A DNA stretch of 64,000 nucleotides from JANXZS01 sp963797255 (GTDB lineage Bacteria > Acidobacteriota > Terriglobia > Terriglobales > Acidobacteriaceae). The DNA is taken from assembly GCA_963797255.1 (NCBI GenBank), contig CAWCOV010000036.1, forward strand, positions 28,579-92,578, read 5' to 3'. Shown piece after piece: positions 40,747-48,572 of the stretch. Position 1 is the first letter of the stretch; the number at the start of each line of letters is the position of its first letter. The translations under genes and the position numbers were made by a program. The notes beneath the pieces are model-generated. The model was not told where the DNA came from. It saw nothing but the letters and a program-made list of their open reading frames with translations, and did not search any database.

Positions 40747-42405
40747 TCAGAGCTGAGGTGGCTCTGAGGTTGATGCTGCAGCGTCAAAGGGCAGGAAGAA
40801 CACAAAGACTGTGCCGCTGCGATTCTTGCGTTGACTCGTTCTGAGAGCCAGCTTCCCTCGGTGCCGCTTCACAATTTCCTGGCTTACCCACAGTCCAAGT
40901 CCAGTGCCACTGAATCCCTTCGTGGTAAAAAAGGGCTCAAATATTTTTGACGCAGTGTCCCCGGACATCCCGGACCCATTGTCGGCCACCGTGAACAACA
41001 CACCCTTCTCCCCGGTCTTCCAGTTCGTGCCTTCGCGGCTCCTCACCAAAAGTCTGCCGCCTCGGCCGCTCATCGCGTCGATTGCATTTCCCACGAGATT
41101 ACTAAGAACTTGTCTAATTTCACCGTCAAAGCAACGTACGGAACGGAGCGTCCGGTCACGCCTTAAAAGTTCGATCTGAGAGTTGATCAGCCGCCCACGG
41201 TAAATGGAAAGCGTGCTGTCGAACAGCTCCTCCGCTCTAACCGGCTTCGGGCTCGTCGATTGTCGATGAAATCTGAGTGTTTGGTTGGTTATCGCAGATA
41301 CCCGGCGCAACTCAATCTCAGCGGCTTCAAGATACGCTTTTGTGTCGGCAAGTACATTCGATTGCTGAGCGAGATAAATGAGGTTTGTTACTGACTCGAG
41401 TGGGTTGTTAATCTCGTGAGCAATCGAGGTAGCCAGGCGTCCCACCGCGGCCAATTTCTCAGTCTGCAGAATTACTTGTTCGGCCCGCTTTCCTTCCGTC
41501 ACATCCACGCCGAGGACGATGATCCCGGAAATCTCTCCGTTTGAATCACGCATTGGTTGGTAAACGAAGTCCAGCGTGCGCTCCTCAAGAACCTCAGAGC
41601 CATGCCGAGCCAGCTTGATCGGGGTGCTGCGACCGATGAAGGCCTCTCCAGTTCGGTATACATTGTCCAGCAGCGAGATGAAGCCCTGGTCTTCAACTTC
41701 GGGCAACGCCTCCCGAACGGTCTTTCCAACGACGCTTCGAGGCCCAAGCAACTGCTGATAAGGAGGGTTGATCATCTCGAAAATGTGCTGCGGTCCACGC
41801 AGTAATGTGAAGAAGGCCGGAGCCTGCTCAAATAGATCAGCCAGGCGTTTGAAATCTTGGCGCAGCGTTTGCTCCGCAAGCTGCTTGCGCGTGGTCTCAG
41901 AACAAGTCACCAGTGTGCCGCAAATTTGTCCGCACATATCTCGCACAGGGCTGTAAGCATATGTCCAGTAGACGTCTTCCAATTTGCCGTCACGGAAGAT
42001 CGGAATGAGTTGGTCTTCCTTCCCGATGGCAAGTCCAGTTGTCATCACTTGATCGATCTGGGGTGAGATAATCGGCCAGATTTCCGGCCAGCAGTCCGGC
42101 CCTTTCTGACCAAGCGCCAGAGGGTGCTTGTCATCGCGGAGCAGCCTTCGGTAGGCATCGTTGTAAAACTGAACAAGTTCCTGCCCCCACCAGAGAAACA
42201 TCGGATGTGGCGAAGCCAAAAGCGTGTTCACTGTTACAAGCAGAGCGTCAGGCCACCGTTCGAAGGGCCCGATTGCGGTCTGACTCCAATCGAAGTCACG
42301 GGTAAGGTCGGCCATCTCTCCGGAAACAAAGATAAACCCCGACGCTGCAATGGATTGCACTGGAGAGACGTGCCTTTCTTTCACCTGGTTTAAGACCACG
42401 CTCAC
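40747..42405 (-). CDS. PAS-domain sensor histidine kinase (HisKA type)
   Basis: A 552-residue sensor without membrane helices. Two or three PAS-type domains occupy residues of about 35-310: DWSQTAIGPFERWPDALLVT with FLWWGQELVQFYNDAYRRLL, then LFEQAPAFFTLLRGPQHIF, each with a PAC-like tail (GIIVLGVDVTEGKRAEQVIL). The dimerisation/phosphoacceptor helix is LATSIAHEINNPLESVTNLI with the phosphorylated His. The ATP-binding domain has QVLSNLVGNAIDAMSGRGG (N box), FTVADNGSGMSGDTASKIFE (G1) and TKGFSGTGLGLWVSQEIVKR (G2). The nearest response regulator gene is next to the other kinase downstream on the chromosome, so the partner of this kinase is unclear. A dyad lies upstream of its GTG start. Confidence 0.92.
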   Translation of the reverse strand: MSVVLNQVKERHVSPVQSIAASGFIFVSGEMADLTRDFDWSQTAIGPFERWPDALLVTVNTLLASPHPMFLWWGQELVQFYNDAYRRLLRDDKHPLALGQKGPDCWPEIWPIISPQIDQVMTTGLAIGKEDQLIPIFRDGKLEDVYWTYAYSPVRDMCGQICGTLVTCSETTRKQLAEQTLRQDFKRLADLFEQAPAFFTLLRGPQHIFEMINPPYQQLLGPRSVVGKTVREALPEVEDQGFISLLDNVYRTGEAFIGRSTPIKLARHGSEVLEERTLDFVYQPMRDSNGEISGIIVLGVDVTEGKRAEQVILQTEKLAAVGRLATSIAHEINNPLESVTNLIYLAQQSNVLADTKAYLEAAEIELRRVSAITNQTLRFHRQSTSPKPVRAEELFDSTLSIYRGRLINSQIELLRRDRTLRSVRCFDGEIRQVLSNLVGNAIDAMSGRGGRLLVRSREGTNWKTGEKGVLFTVADNGSGMSGDTASKIFEPFFTTKGFSGTGLGLWVSQEIVKRHRGKLALRTSQRKNRSGTVFVFFLPFDAAASTSEPPQL

Positions 42406-42440
42406 GCCTTAACCGAGACCGCTGGCTTGAGACTCATACA

Positions 42441-42458
42441 TTCTAAAACATGTTAGAA
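42441..42458. promoter_or_regulatory. Dyad upstream of the sensor kinase gene
   Basis: Six-base arms TTCTAA and TTAGAA separated by six bases lie 36 bases upstream of the kinase start at 42405, in a 287-base gene-free region. It could be an operator, or chance in an AT-rich patch. No clear terminator for either kinase gene was seen in this region. Confidence 0.35.
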
Positions 42459-42692
42459 GGGTGCAGCGCGCGATTGGATTTCTGAGTTGCTCCACCAAAG
42501 CAAGTGGCAAACGCAATCAATGTTGGCAAATATGTGCGACGAACAGAAATAACGGCATGGGAAGCATTATTCCCCAAGCCCTGTTTGTCGCTGTTCGTTT
42601 TCTAGGGTGAGTTCACGGCGCGCCAGCTGGAACCCGCATTTACGGCTGCAATTTTAGATGCGGCTTGGCCTGTTCTCGCCGCTGCTCCGCAC

Positions 42693-44759
42693 CTAGGAGA
42701 TAGGTTCGGCGGGAATTCGAACAACGATTTCTGTTCCCACTTCCGGCTTGCTGTTCACCATGAAAGTTCCAAGCAGAAGCTGTACACGCTCTTCCATATT
42801 CACCATGCCGATGCCACGATTGCCGTCGGATGCAGTCGAGAAGCCCTTGCCCTCGTCGCGAACCCGCATTTCCACTTCGTCACCCACCCTTGAAAGACTG
42901 ATAAAGGCCCGTAGACTACCAGAGTGCCGTCCAATGTTCATCAAACTCTCTTGCAGCACCCGATAGAGACAAGTGGCGACCTGCAGTGAGGCGTCTTCCT
43001 CAGAGATTGTGGCTTCGAACGCGGTTTCAATGCCGCGCGCCCGTTGGAAATCTTCACACAAAGCTTCCATGGCTCGCTTGAATCCCAGCAACTCCAGCAT
43101 CGCCGGATGAAGCTGACGCGAAAGATCGCGTAGATCATTCGCTACCGTGGCAGTTGCATTTCGAATATCCTCCAACCCAGCGTCAAATTCGGCGGGTGTC
43201 GGTGCGCGATCTCTCCCGGCGAGTTGCCCGATCTTCATCGAGACCACGGCAAGGCGCTGGGTAAAGTCGTCGTGAATTTCCCGTGCTATCCTCCGGCGTT
43301 CTTCTTCCTGCGAATCCACCAGGCGGCCCGCCATTGAGAACAGGCGATTCGCGGATGTCTGCAATTCCTCCTTTTGTTTGAGGAATTTTATCTGCGCTCG
43401 ACGACGTTCAAAGAAACGCGACAAACGCTCAGTTGCTGCAGTCAGCGAACCGATGAGATCTTCATCAGAAACGAGCAGCTTTTCACTTGCAAATTCGAGG
43501 ATTGCTTCCACATTCTCGTCTACAACCACGGGAAACAGCAAACCAGTTCGAAGTCCCGCCTCGATCGATACTTCGGCTCGAGGATACAATTCCGGTGTTT
43601 TGGCATCCTCCCAAATATCATGAATGGCGGGCTTGCCCGTTCGCATAACCTCTCCGGGAGTGCCTTTGGCAGATGGCCAGCTCATACTGTTGCTGATCTC
43701 GAAGAGCTTCCTGAAACGCTCCATGTCCCGTACATGAACAATATGCGAGGACTTTGCCAGATCCGGCTCATCGTCGTCGATCAGGAGAGCATGTCCCACC
43801 GGAAAATCCATCGTCTCGCAAATCACGTCGACGGACCGTTGCAGCGCTTCCCTCATGGTTATCGCGGAATTCGCCGCCAAGGCCACATCACGAACCAGGT
43901 GCGCATATCTTGTAGCCCGGTAGGCCTCCTCCGTCGCTCGCTTCTGGTCTGTCAGATCCCACACGGTTCCAACAAATCCCGTGATCCTATTGTGAGAATC
44001 CAATCGGGGCGACGCATGCTGCTTCACATACCGATAGTCACCAGACCGATGAAACAGCCGGTAATCCGATTCGAAGGCATGCTTCTCTTTGACGGCTACC
44101 CTATACGATTCAAGGAGTGGGTCACGGTCCTCTGGGTGGATGCTGCTCAGCCATCCCCGCTCTCCTAGCAGTTCTTCAAGTGGCTTGCCCGTAAATTCGG
44201 CCCACCTGCGGTTTAGAAACGTGCAGCCCTTGTCCGGCTCACTCATCCAAATCAAAACTGGGGTCGAGTCGGCCATCAATCGAAAATCTTCCTCCACCGT
44301 GTTTGCCGTCAAGTGTCCAATCTTTTCGGCGGTAATATCCCGGTGAAAAATAATCGCACTTGCCCCCTGCTGCTTCCAGGGTCGAACGGTCATACGAAAC
44401 CAATAGACCATCTGCGGCGTGGGACGGATGTACTCATGCACAAATTGCTCGACTTCACTGCTCAAAACGGACTTGATGCCCACGATCGCCCGCTCCAGTC
44501 GCTCACTGGGCAACGAAAACCGGTAAAGCTCCAGGTAGTTAAGTCCGATGGGATTTTGTGAGACTGCGGCGGCGTCAGCCTGCCTCGGCAGATCCTTCCA
44601 TACCTGATTGGCGAAAAGCAGGATGCCGGATTCGTCAATCACTACACACGCGTCCGGCAACGCCTCGATCAAGGCCTCCAGTGAACTATCATCAACACTG
44701 GCGGAAAGCGGACCAATTGCAATCGTTCTCCTCGAACTCTCAAGGGATCGAATTGGCAC
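42693..44759 (-). CDS. PAS-PAS-GAF sensor histidine kinase (NarL partner type)
   Basis: A 688-residue cytosolic sensor kinase. The first PAS domain begins ALIEALPDACVVIDESGILL. The second begins FRLMADSTPVLIWMSEPDKG, and its PAC tail ends ITGFVGTVWDLTDQKRATEE. A GAF domain (about 290-450) contains MDFPVGHALLIDDDEPDLAK. The HisKA_3 phosphoacceptor is EEERRRIAREIHDDFTQRLA, and the HATPase region has VLQESLMNIGRHSGS, MRVRDEGKGF and GNRGIGMVNMEERVQLLLG. HisKA_3 kinases partner with NarL/LuxR regulators. The GTG start overlaps the regulator gene stop by one base (TAGTG), so the pair is coupled. Confidence 0.94.
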   Translation of the reverse strand: MPIRSLESSRRTIAIGPLSASVDDSSLEALIEALPDACVVIDESGILLFANQVWKDLPRQADAAAVSQNPIGLNYLELYRFSLPSERLERAIVGIKSVLSSEVEQFVHEYIRPTPQMVYWFRMTVRPWKQQGASAIIFHRDITAEKIGHLTANTVEEDFRLMADSTPVLIWMSEPDKGCTFLNRRWAEFTGKPLEELLGERGWLSSIHPEDRDPLLESYRVAVKEKHAFESDYRLFHRSGDYRYVKQHASPRLDSHNRITGFVGTVWDLTDQKRATEEAYRATRYAHLVRDVALAANSAITMREALQRSVDVICETMDFPVGHALLIDDDEPDLAKSSHIVHVRDMERFRKLFEISNSMSWPSAKGTPGEVMRTGKPAIHDIWEDAKTPELYPRAEVSIEAGLRTGLLFPVVVDENVEAILEFASEKLLVSDEDLIGSLTAATERLSRFFERRRAQIKFLKQKEELQTSANRLFSMAGRLVDSQEEERRRIAREIHDDFTQRLAVVSMKIGQLAGRDRAPTPAEFDAGLEDIRNATATVANDLRDLSRQLHPAMLELLGFKRAMEALCEDFQRARGIETAFEATISEEDASLQVATCLYRVLQESLMNIGRHSGSLRAFISLSRVGDEVEMRVRDEGKGFSTASDGNRGIGMVNMEERVQLLLGTFMVNSKPEVGTEIVVRIPAEPIS

Positions 44760-45496
44760 TAGACTGCCGTGCCGAATGGATGAACGGTGATCAATCCAAT
44801 CTTGATTGCATGCTGAACCAACTCGGCATTGGTCCTGATCCCAAGCACGTTCATCAAGTGGTATTTGTAAGACTCGGCGGTGCGCGTCGAGATATTCAAA
44901 TTGTCGGCCACTTCTTTCATGGTCCGGCCTTCCGCCACCAGCTTCAGTACATCGCGTTGGCGCCTCGTCAGTTGCGGAGCGCGATCCACTGCAGGACGCC
45001 GCGCCGCTTCAGCGAGCACCGTAATGAGGTCGCATGAAAATTGAGAGCTCAGGTAGTGACCTCCGCGCTGCACAATCCGCAAAGCCTCCAAAAGTTCCTC
45101 GCTGTGTGCAGACTTCAAGAGGAAACCTGAAGCTCCCGCCCGAAATACAAGCACGGCCAGGCTCATATCTTCGTGCATCGTAAGAACAATAAATTTGCTG
45201 CGCAGACCCTTTTCCGTCAGGCTCTGAATGGCATCCATGCCGTTCAACTGCGGCATGGCAAGGTCCGTCAGCACCAAATCCGGCTTAAACTGCAGCGCCA
45301 GGTCAGTGAGTTCCCTGCCATTCTTGGCAATGCCGACTATGTCGTAGGAAGGTTCCAGTAACGCTCGAAGACTCTCAGCGAAGAGTTGATGATCGTCGGC
45401 GATCAAAAGCGTTGGCCGCACTTTATCCCTGCTTTCGGAGTTCAGGCCGTTTGTGGAGTTATGTATCTCAGGCAGCGGTCGCTGGCGACAGTTCAC
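44759..45496 (-). CDS. NarL/FixJ-family response regulator
   Basis: A 245-residue two-component regulator. The receiver domain shows TLLIADDHQLFAESLRALLE with acidic pocket residues, the phosphorylation site in KPDLVLTDLAMPQLNGMDAI, FIVLTMHEDM with the conserved Thr, and the Lys in ASGFLLKSAHSEELLEAL. The C-terminal LuxR-type helix-turn-helix is LTRRQRDVLKLVAEGRTMKE to SYKYHLMNVLGIRTNAELVQ. GTG 45496 gives 20-25 extra residues; an internal GTG at 45421 with AGGGA upstream is an equally good start. It is the upstream gene of the kinase pair, and an 800-base gene-free region with repeated sequences lies before it. Confidence 0.94.
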   Translation of the reverse strand: MNCRQRPLPEIHNSTNGLNSESRDKVRPTLLIADDHQLFAESLRALLEPSYDIVGIAKNGRELTDLALQFKPDLVLTDLAMPQLNGMDAIQSLTEKGLRSKFIVLTMHEDMSLAVLVFRAGASGFLLKSAHSEELLEALRIVQRGGHYLSSQFSCDLITVLAEAARRPAVDRAPQLTRRQRDVLKLVAEGRTMKEVADNLNISTRTAESYKYHLMNVLGIRTNAELVQHAIKIGLITVHPFGTAV

Positions 45497-45541
45497 CAGT
45501 ACTTATCACGCCGCAATCTGCACGATTACTTGGCATGCATG

Positions 45542-45563
45542 ATACCGAATTTTTACTGCATTC
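45542..45563. repeat. 22-base direct repeat, copy 1
   Basis: ATACCG-A-ATTTTTACTGCA followed by TTC; it matches the copy at 45,639-45,660 at 20 of 22 positions, 97 bases apart. Copy 1 also forms an inverted repeat with its right flank (CCGAAT and ATTCGG, nine-base spacer). It lies 46 bases upstream of the response regulator start. Confidence 0.65.
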
Positions 45564-45638
45564 GGAAGTGGCGCTCTATTTCCGAAACGTTGTTCGCCGT
45601 ACGGCAAACCGTTATGTATGTGTTGAATTGAAATGGCA

Positions 45639-45660
45639 ATACCGTATTTTTACTGCACTC
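45639..45660. repeat. 22-base direct repeat, copy 2
   Basis: ATACCG-T-ATTTTTACTGCA followed by CTC; second copy of the repeat at 45,542, differing at two positions. Unlike copy 1 it is not part of a dyad. Confidence 0.65.
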
Positions 45661-46056
45661 AATATAAGTAAGTTTACGGATTCTCGAAGTCCCGAATTTA
45701 AGAGAATGTTTACAAGACGGATCGAAGAGCGAAGTTGGATCCGGACGGACCTTGGGACACGCAACAATCGAGGCAGTTCACCCTTGATATTTCATTGATG
45801 GATTTCATTACGCGGTTATGCATCAGGTGTGACAAAGAATGAATGGCAGGTTAACCCTGGTTTCCTCATCGCACTGGCCAAGCCCGTGTACGTCGCAATC
45901 TGATGAAATACGCGCTAATCAGCAAGCGACGCCCTTGCCGGAATCGGCGTTAAGCGGTACGAAACAGAAATCATTGATTCTCTTGCCGAAAAGCCTGCAA
46001 GGTTTGCGGCAGAGACCAGGATACGATTCGCCCGAAAAGCTGTAACGGGCATCAAG

Positions 46057-46134
46057 AAGCTGCGACCCTCGCTGTTTTCTAGGAAAAGGGTCGGGGGGTC
46101 CTTAACCTTGCTACCGCAGTCAGGGTCGCAGCTT
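46057..46134. repeat. 13-base perfect inverted repeat with structured interior
   Basis: AAGCTGCGACCCT (46,057-46,069) is perfectly complementary to AGGGTCGCAGCTT (46,122-46,134) across a 52-base loop. The loop holds GGGTC and GGGGGGTCC, which could pair with GACCC of the left arm instead, so two structures compete. No T-run follows the right arm. It may be a small RNA, an attenuator-like element or a remnant of a mobile repeat. Confidence 0.5.
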
Positions 46135-46292
46135 ACTATCTAAGGTTCGCCTTAATCAGTACGACTCCTACTTTCATGCTCTCAAAATTTAGCGACTTTT
46201 ATTCGGTGCGACGAAAGCGCGCGGCGCTGCTTGGATGACAACCGTTGCGATTCGCCTCGCATTCAACCTCGGAATTGCGCCCTCGTTACCGG

Positions 46293-47579
46293 CTAATTTG
46301 CGGGGGAAGGTCTCTCCCAATCAAGAGGCTCAACTTGCATCGGCATGTGCGGTGCAGATCCGAGAAACACAACCACCCGTAATCCGTCCGTGTAATAAGG
46401 ATCGTCGGTAATGTTCACTCTCGGCTTCTCCGGCGTCGACTTTCCCACGCCGCTGACAAAACCAAAGCGGTCAACGAAGCCCGTCAAAAGCAGATCCTGC
46501 AAAAGATAATCCCGGTCCTGATCCACGTAGGCACTCACGCGATGCGTCGTCAGCGACCATGATTTTGTGGTCAACTTCACCCCAATGTCGCGGCTGATTT
46601 GTCCCACCCAGACCTTCTCTCCTGCGAGCGTGAAAGGCGCTTGCCAAAGCCTCATGTGATTCCGCTGGCTGATGGAACTGCGCGCCTTCTGGAATGCAAC
46701 ATCCTGGTACCGATTAAATACGTAAAGGGGACTTACCGGAGCAGTGTCGTATCTTGAACCCATCACGAACGCCTTGGCCATCCGATAGGAGCTCGCCGCA
46801 TCAACCGGCTCATTCAAACGCCACCCTCTTCCCACAAGGGGAAAGAGCGCATCTACGCCGTTCCCCACGATCACCACGTTGAGGGGATCGCCATTGGTCT
46901 TTCCTGAAGCATTCGTCACGCAGCATTGCAACTCTTCCAACTTCTTGCGCAGCTGATCCAGATTCAGGTCTTCAATCGAACCGGCAGGATACAGCTTGCT
47001 GAAATCCACGTTCTGTACCGCGTACTTCACTCCAGTAACCGGCACAATGAACCGGAAGAGCCAGTGACTCTCAGTTCCAAGCAATCCCACCGTCAGAAAC
47101 TTGAGCCCTCCATCCTCATGCGTGAAAACGAATCCTGACACCGTTTGTTTGGCCGGAACAAAGTCCGGCATGGCGGTCTTTGCAAACACAGCATCGATTG
47201 CTGCGTTGGTGCCGCTTGAGAACCAACCGTGAAGGCGGTGTGCCACTTCCGAAGGAGAAAAGTAGTTTGGATCCGTGAGAATCGGAAGATAACGCATGGG
47301 CTTATCGTTATCGTTCTGAATCTGAAGCCAGACCGGTTGAATATCTACGTCCAGCGTGGAACCACCGAAATAGCGACGGCTCTCCTCATCCGTCAATACG
47401 CTCGCGCGCACCGTCACTCCATTCTGCTGATCGGTAACAGCGCGCTCCATAAAGGCCTGGCGGCCGCCGTCATTCGGTTGGTTCGGGCCGCAACCAGGCA
47501 AAAATACCAATGCCATTAAAAGGAAGAAGCCGCGTGCGTGCGATCGTTCAGCACAACGAGTCAGTGAAAACATGCCCAC
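46293..47579 (-). CDS. Lipoprotein with LssY_C domain
   Basis: A 428-residue protein with a basic start, a hydrophobic segment and a lipobox (LMALVFLPGCG), so it is probably lipid-anchored. The second half carries the LssY C-terminal domain: PLNVVIVGNGVDALFPLVGR then GWRLNEPVDAASSYRMA, SPLYVFNRYQDVAFQKAR, NHMRLWQAPFTLAGEKVWVG and ISRDIGVKL, ending in VSAYVDQDRDYLLQDLLLTG. LssY belongs to the Legionella type I secretion locus; the function of its C-terminal domain is not known. The first half (about 40-220) is not recognised. The gene stands alone, with gene-free regions on both sides. Confidence 0.8.
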   Translation of the reverse strand: MGMFSLTRCAERSHARGFFLLMALVFLPGCGPNQPNDGGRQAFMERAVTDQQNGVTVRASVLTDEESRRYFGGSTLDVDIQPVWLQIQNDNDKPMRYLPILTDPNYFSPSEVAHRLHGWFSSGTNAAIDAVFAKTAMPDFVPAKQTVSGFVFTHEDGGLKFLTVGLLGTESHWLFRFIVPVTGVKYAVQNVDFSKLYPAGSIEDLNLDQLRKKLEELQCCVTNASGKTNGDPLNVVIVGNGVDALFPLVGRGWRLNEPVDAASSYRMAKAFVMGSRYDTAPVSPLYVFNRYQDVAFQKARSSISQRNHMRLWQAPFTLAGEKVWVGQISRDIGVKLTTKSWSLTTHRVSAYVDQDRDYLLQDLLLTGFVDRFGFVSGVGKSTPEKPRVNITDDPYYTDGLRVVVFLGSAPHMPMQVEPLDWERPSPAN

Positions 47580-47855
47580 CTGGTTTCTGAAGATTTCCTG
47601 AGAGCTGAAATCCTAACATCGAGACATAAGGTGGTTCAGAAAATCTGCGAAGACGGCTGAAGTTAGACCATCCCCAACGCCTTGCCGTCTCGCAATGTGC
47701 GACGAAATACGAGATCGAGAGGACTGTGTGAACACGTGAGACATGCCGGCGCTACAACGCTAATGTTCGTTTACCCTTCACACACGAGACGACATTGATC
47801 ATCTACGGTCGACGTCGTCCCGTTGGGGCCAACTCCATATTCAACTTAAGCCAAA

Positions 47856-48494
47856 CTAGTGACCGAGGTTGTTCAAATCGTCGAGTACCGTCTGAGTGTC
47901 TTGCGGACTAAAGCCGCCAGCATTCATTGCCTGTTCAATTTCCGATTTCGCCTGTCGCAGAGCACGAAGCTTCGCCAATCCGCCTTCGCTGCTCGTCTTC
48001 AATGCTTCAAGCGAATTCAAACTCTGCTGAAGTTGCTGAACCTGGGCCGGAGTCGGTTCTCCCTTCAGCACCGCCGTGAAGATGTCTTTGCCAAGTTTCT
48101 TTCCCGGAGGGTCAGGCGTGGCAGATGGCGGAGGCTGGCGGCTGGCCATCATCGTTTGGAAATCCTGGCGCAAAGTAGTCCGCGCAGGCTCCTTCACGTT
48201 AGCCATCGTTGCCTTGATTTTCGAGGCGGCATTGTAGGGCGTCATCAGGTCAACTGGCGCACCCGGCTGCGCCTCTGCCTTCGCTTGCTTAAGCATCTCC
48301 AGGCTCGATTGAATATCCTTCAGTTGATCTACCGTTATGCTCCCATCAGCAACCGCCGCTTTTATATCCTGTTCGAATTTATCCCTGGCGGGATTCGGTT
48401 GATCCTGCGCTTCAACAGATGCCACCGTTGCGAGACTCAGGCTCGCCAAAACAATGGCGTAGAGTACATACGCTCTATACGATTTCTTCATCAT
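47856..48494 (-). CDS. Exported helical protein of unknown function
   Basis: A 212-residue protein with a signal peptide (YVLYAIVLASLSLATVASV then EAQ). The mature part is Cys-free and mostly helical, with two similar segments: DIKAAVADGSITVDQLKDIQ SSLEMLKQ near 45 and DIFTAVLKGEPTPAQVQQLQ with QSLNSLEALK near 140. The repetition suggests an internal duplication. A Pro-rich linker (RQPPPSATPDPPGKK) separates the halves. The stretch VQQLQQSLNSLEALKTSSEG could form a coiled coil. It lies 78 bases downstream of the RND pump gene on the same strand and may belong to the efflux operon. Family not recognised. Confidence 0.75.
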   Translation of the reverse strand: MMKKSYRAYVLYAIVLASLSLATVASVEAQDQPNPARDKFEQDIKAAVADGSITVDQLKDIQSSLEMLKQAKAEAQPGAPVDLMTPYNAASKIKATMANVKEPARTTLRQDFQTMMASRQPPPSATPDPPGKKLGKDIFTAVLKGEPTPAQVQQLQQSLNSLEALKTSSEGGLAKLRALRQAKSEIEQAMNAGGFSPQDTQTVLDDLNNLGH

Positions 48495-48572
48495 TCTCGC
48501 TTTCGTCTTGGAGTGAAGTTGGCCCGTGAGAAGAGATCCGTTCTATTGCTTCCTGCTTCTTCTTCAGAACAT

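Larger units (their letters stand above)
45497..46292. other. Gene-free region upstream of the response regulator
   Basis: This 796-base stretch separates the response regulator gene (leftward) from the 3' end of the LssY_C gene. I find no convincing gene. It is AT-richer than its surroundings in the first 200 bases and holds a 22-base direct repeat (45,542 and 45,639) and a 13-base inverted repeat (46,057-46,134), listed separately. Short open frames here lack support. Confidence 0.5.

Noticed and set aside
40747..45496. A single phosphorelay made of both kinases and the regulator
   Set aside because: The kinases are separated by 287 bases with a dyad and belong to different phosphoacceptor classes; only the HisKA_3 kinase is coupled to the regulator.
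45412..45798. A 128-residue plus-strand open frame across the response regulator start
   Set aside because: It runs antisense through the regulator N-terminus and the repeat region; composition is not protein-like and there is no start signal.
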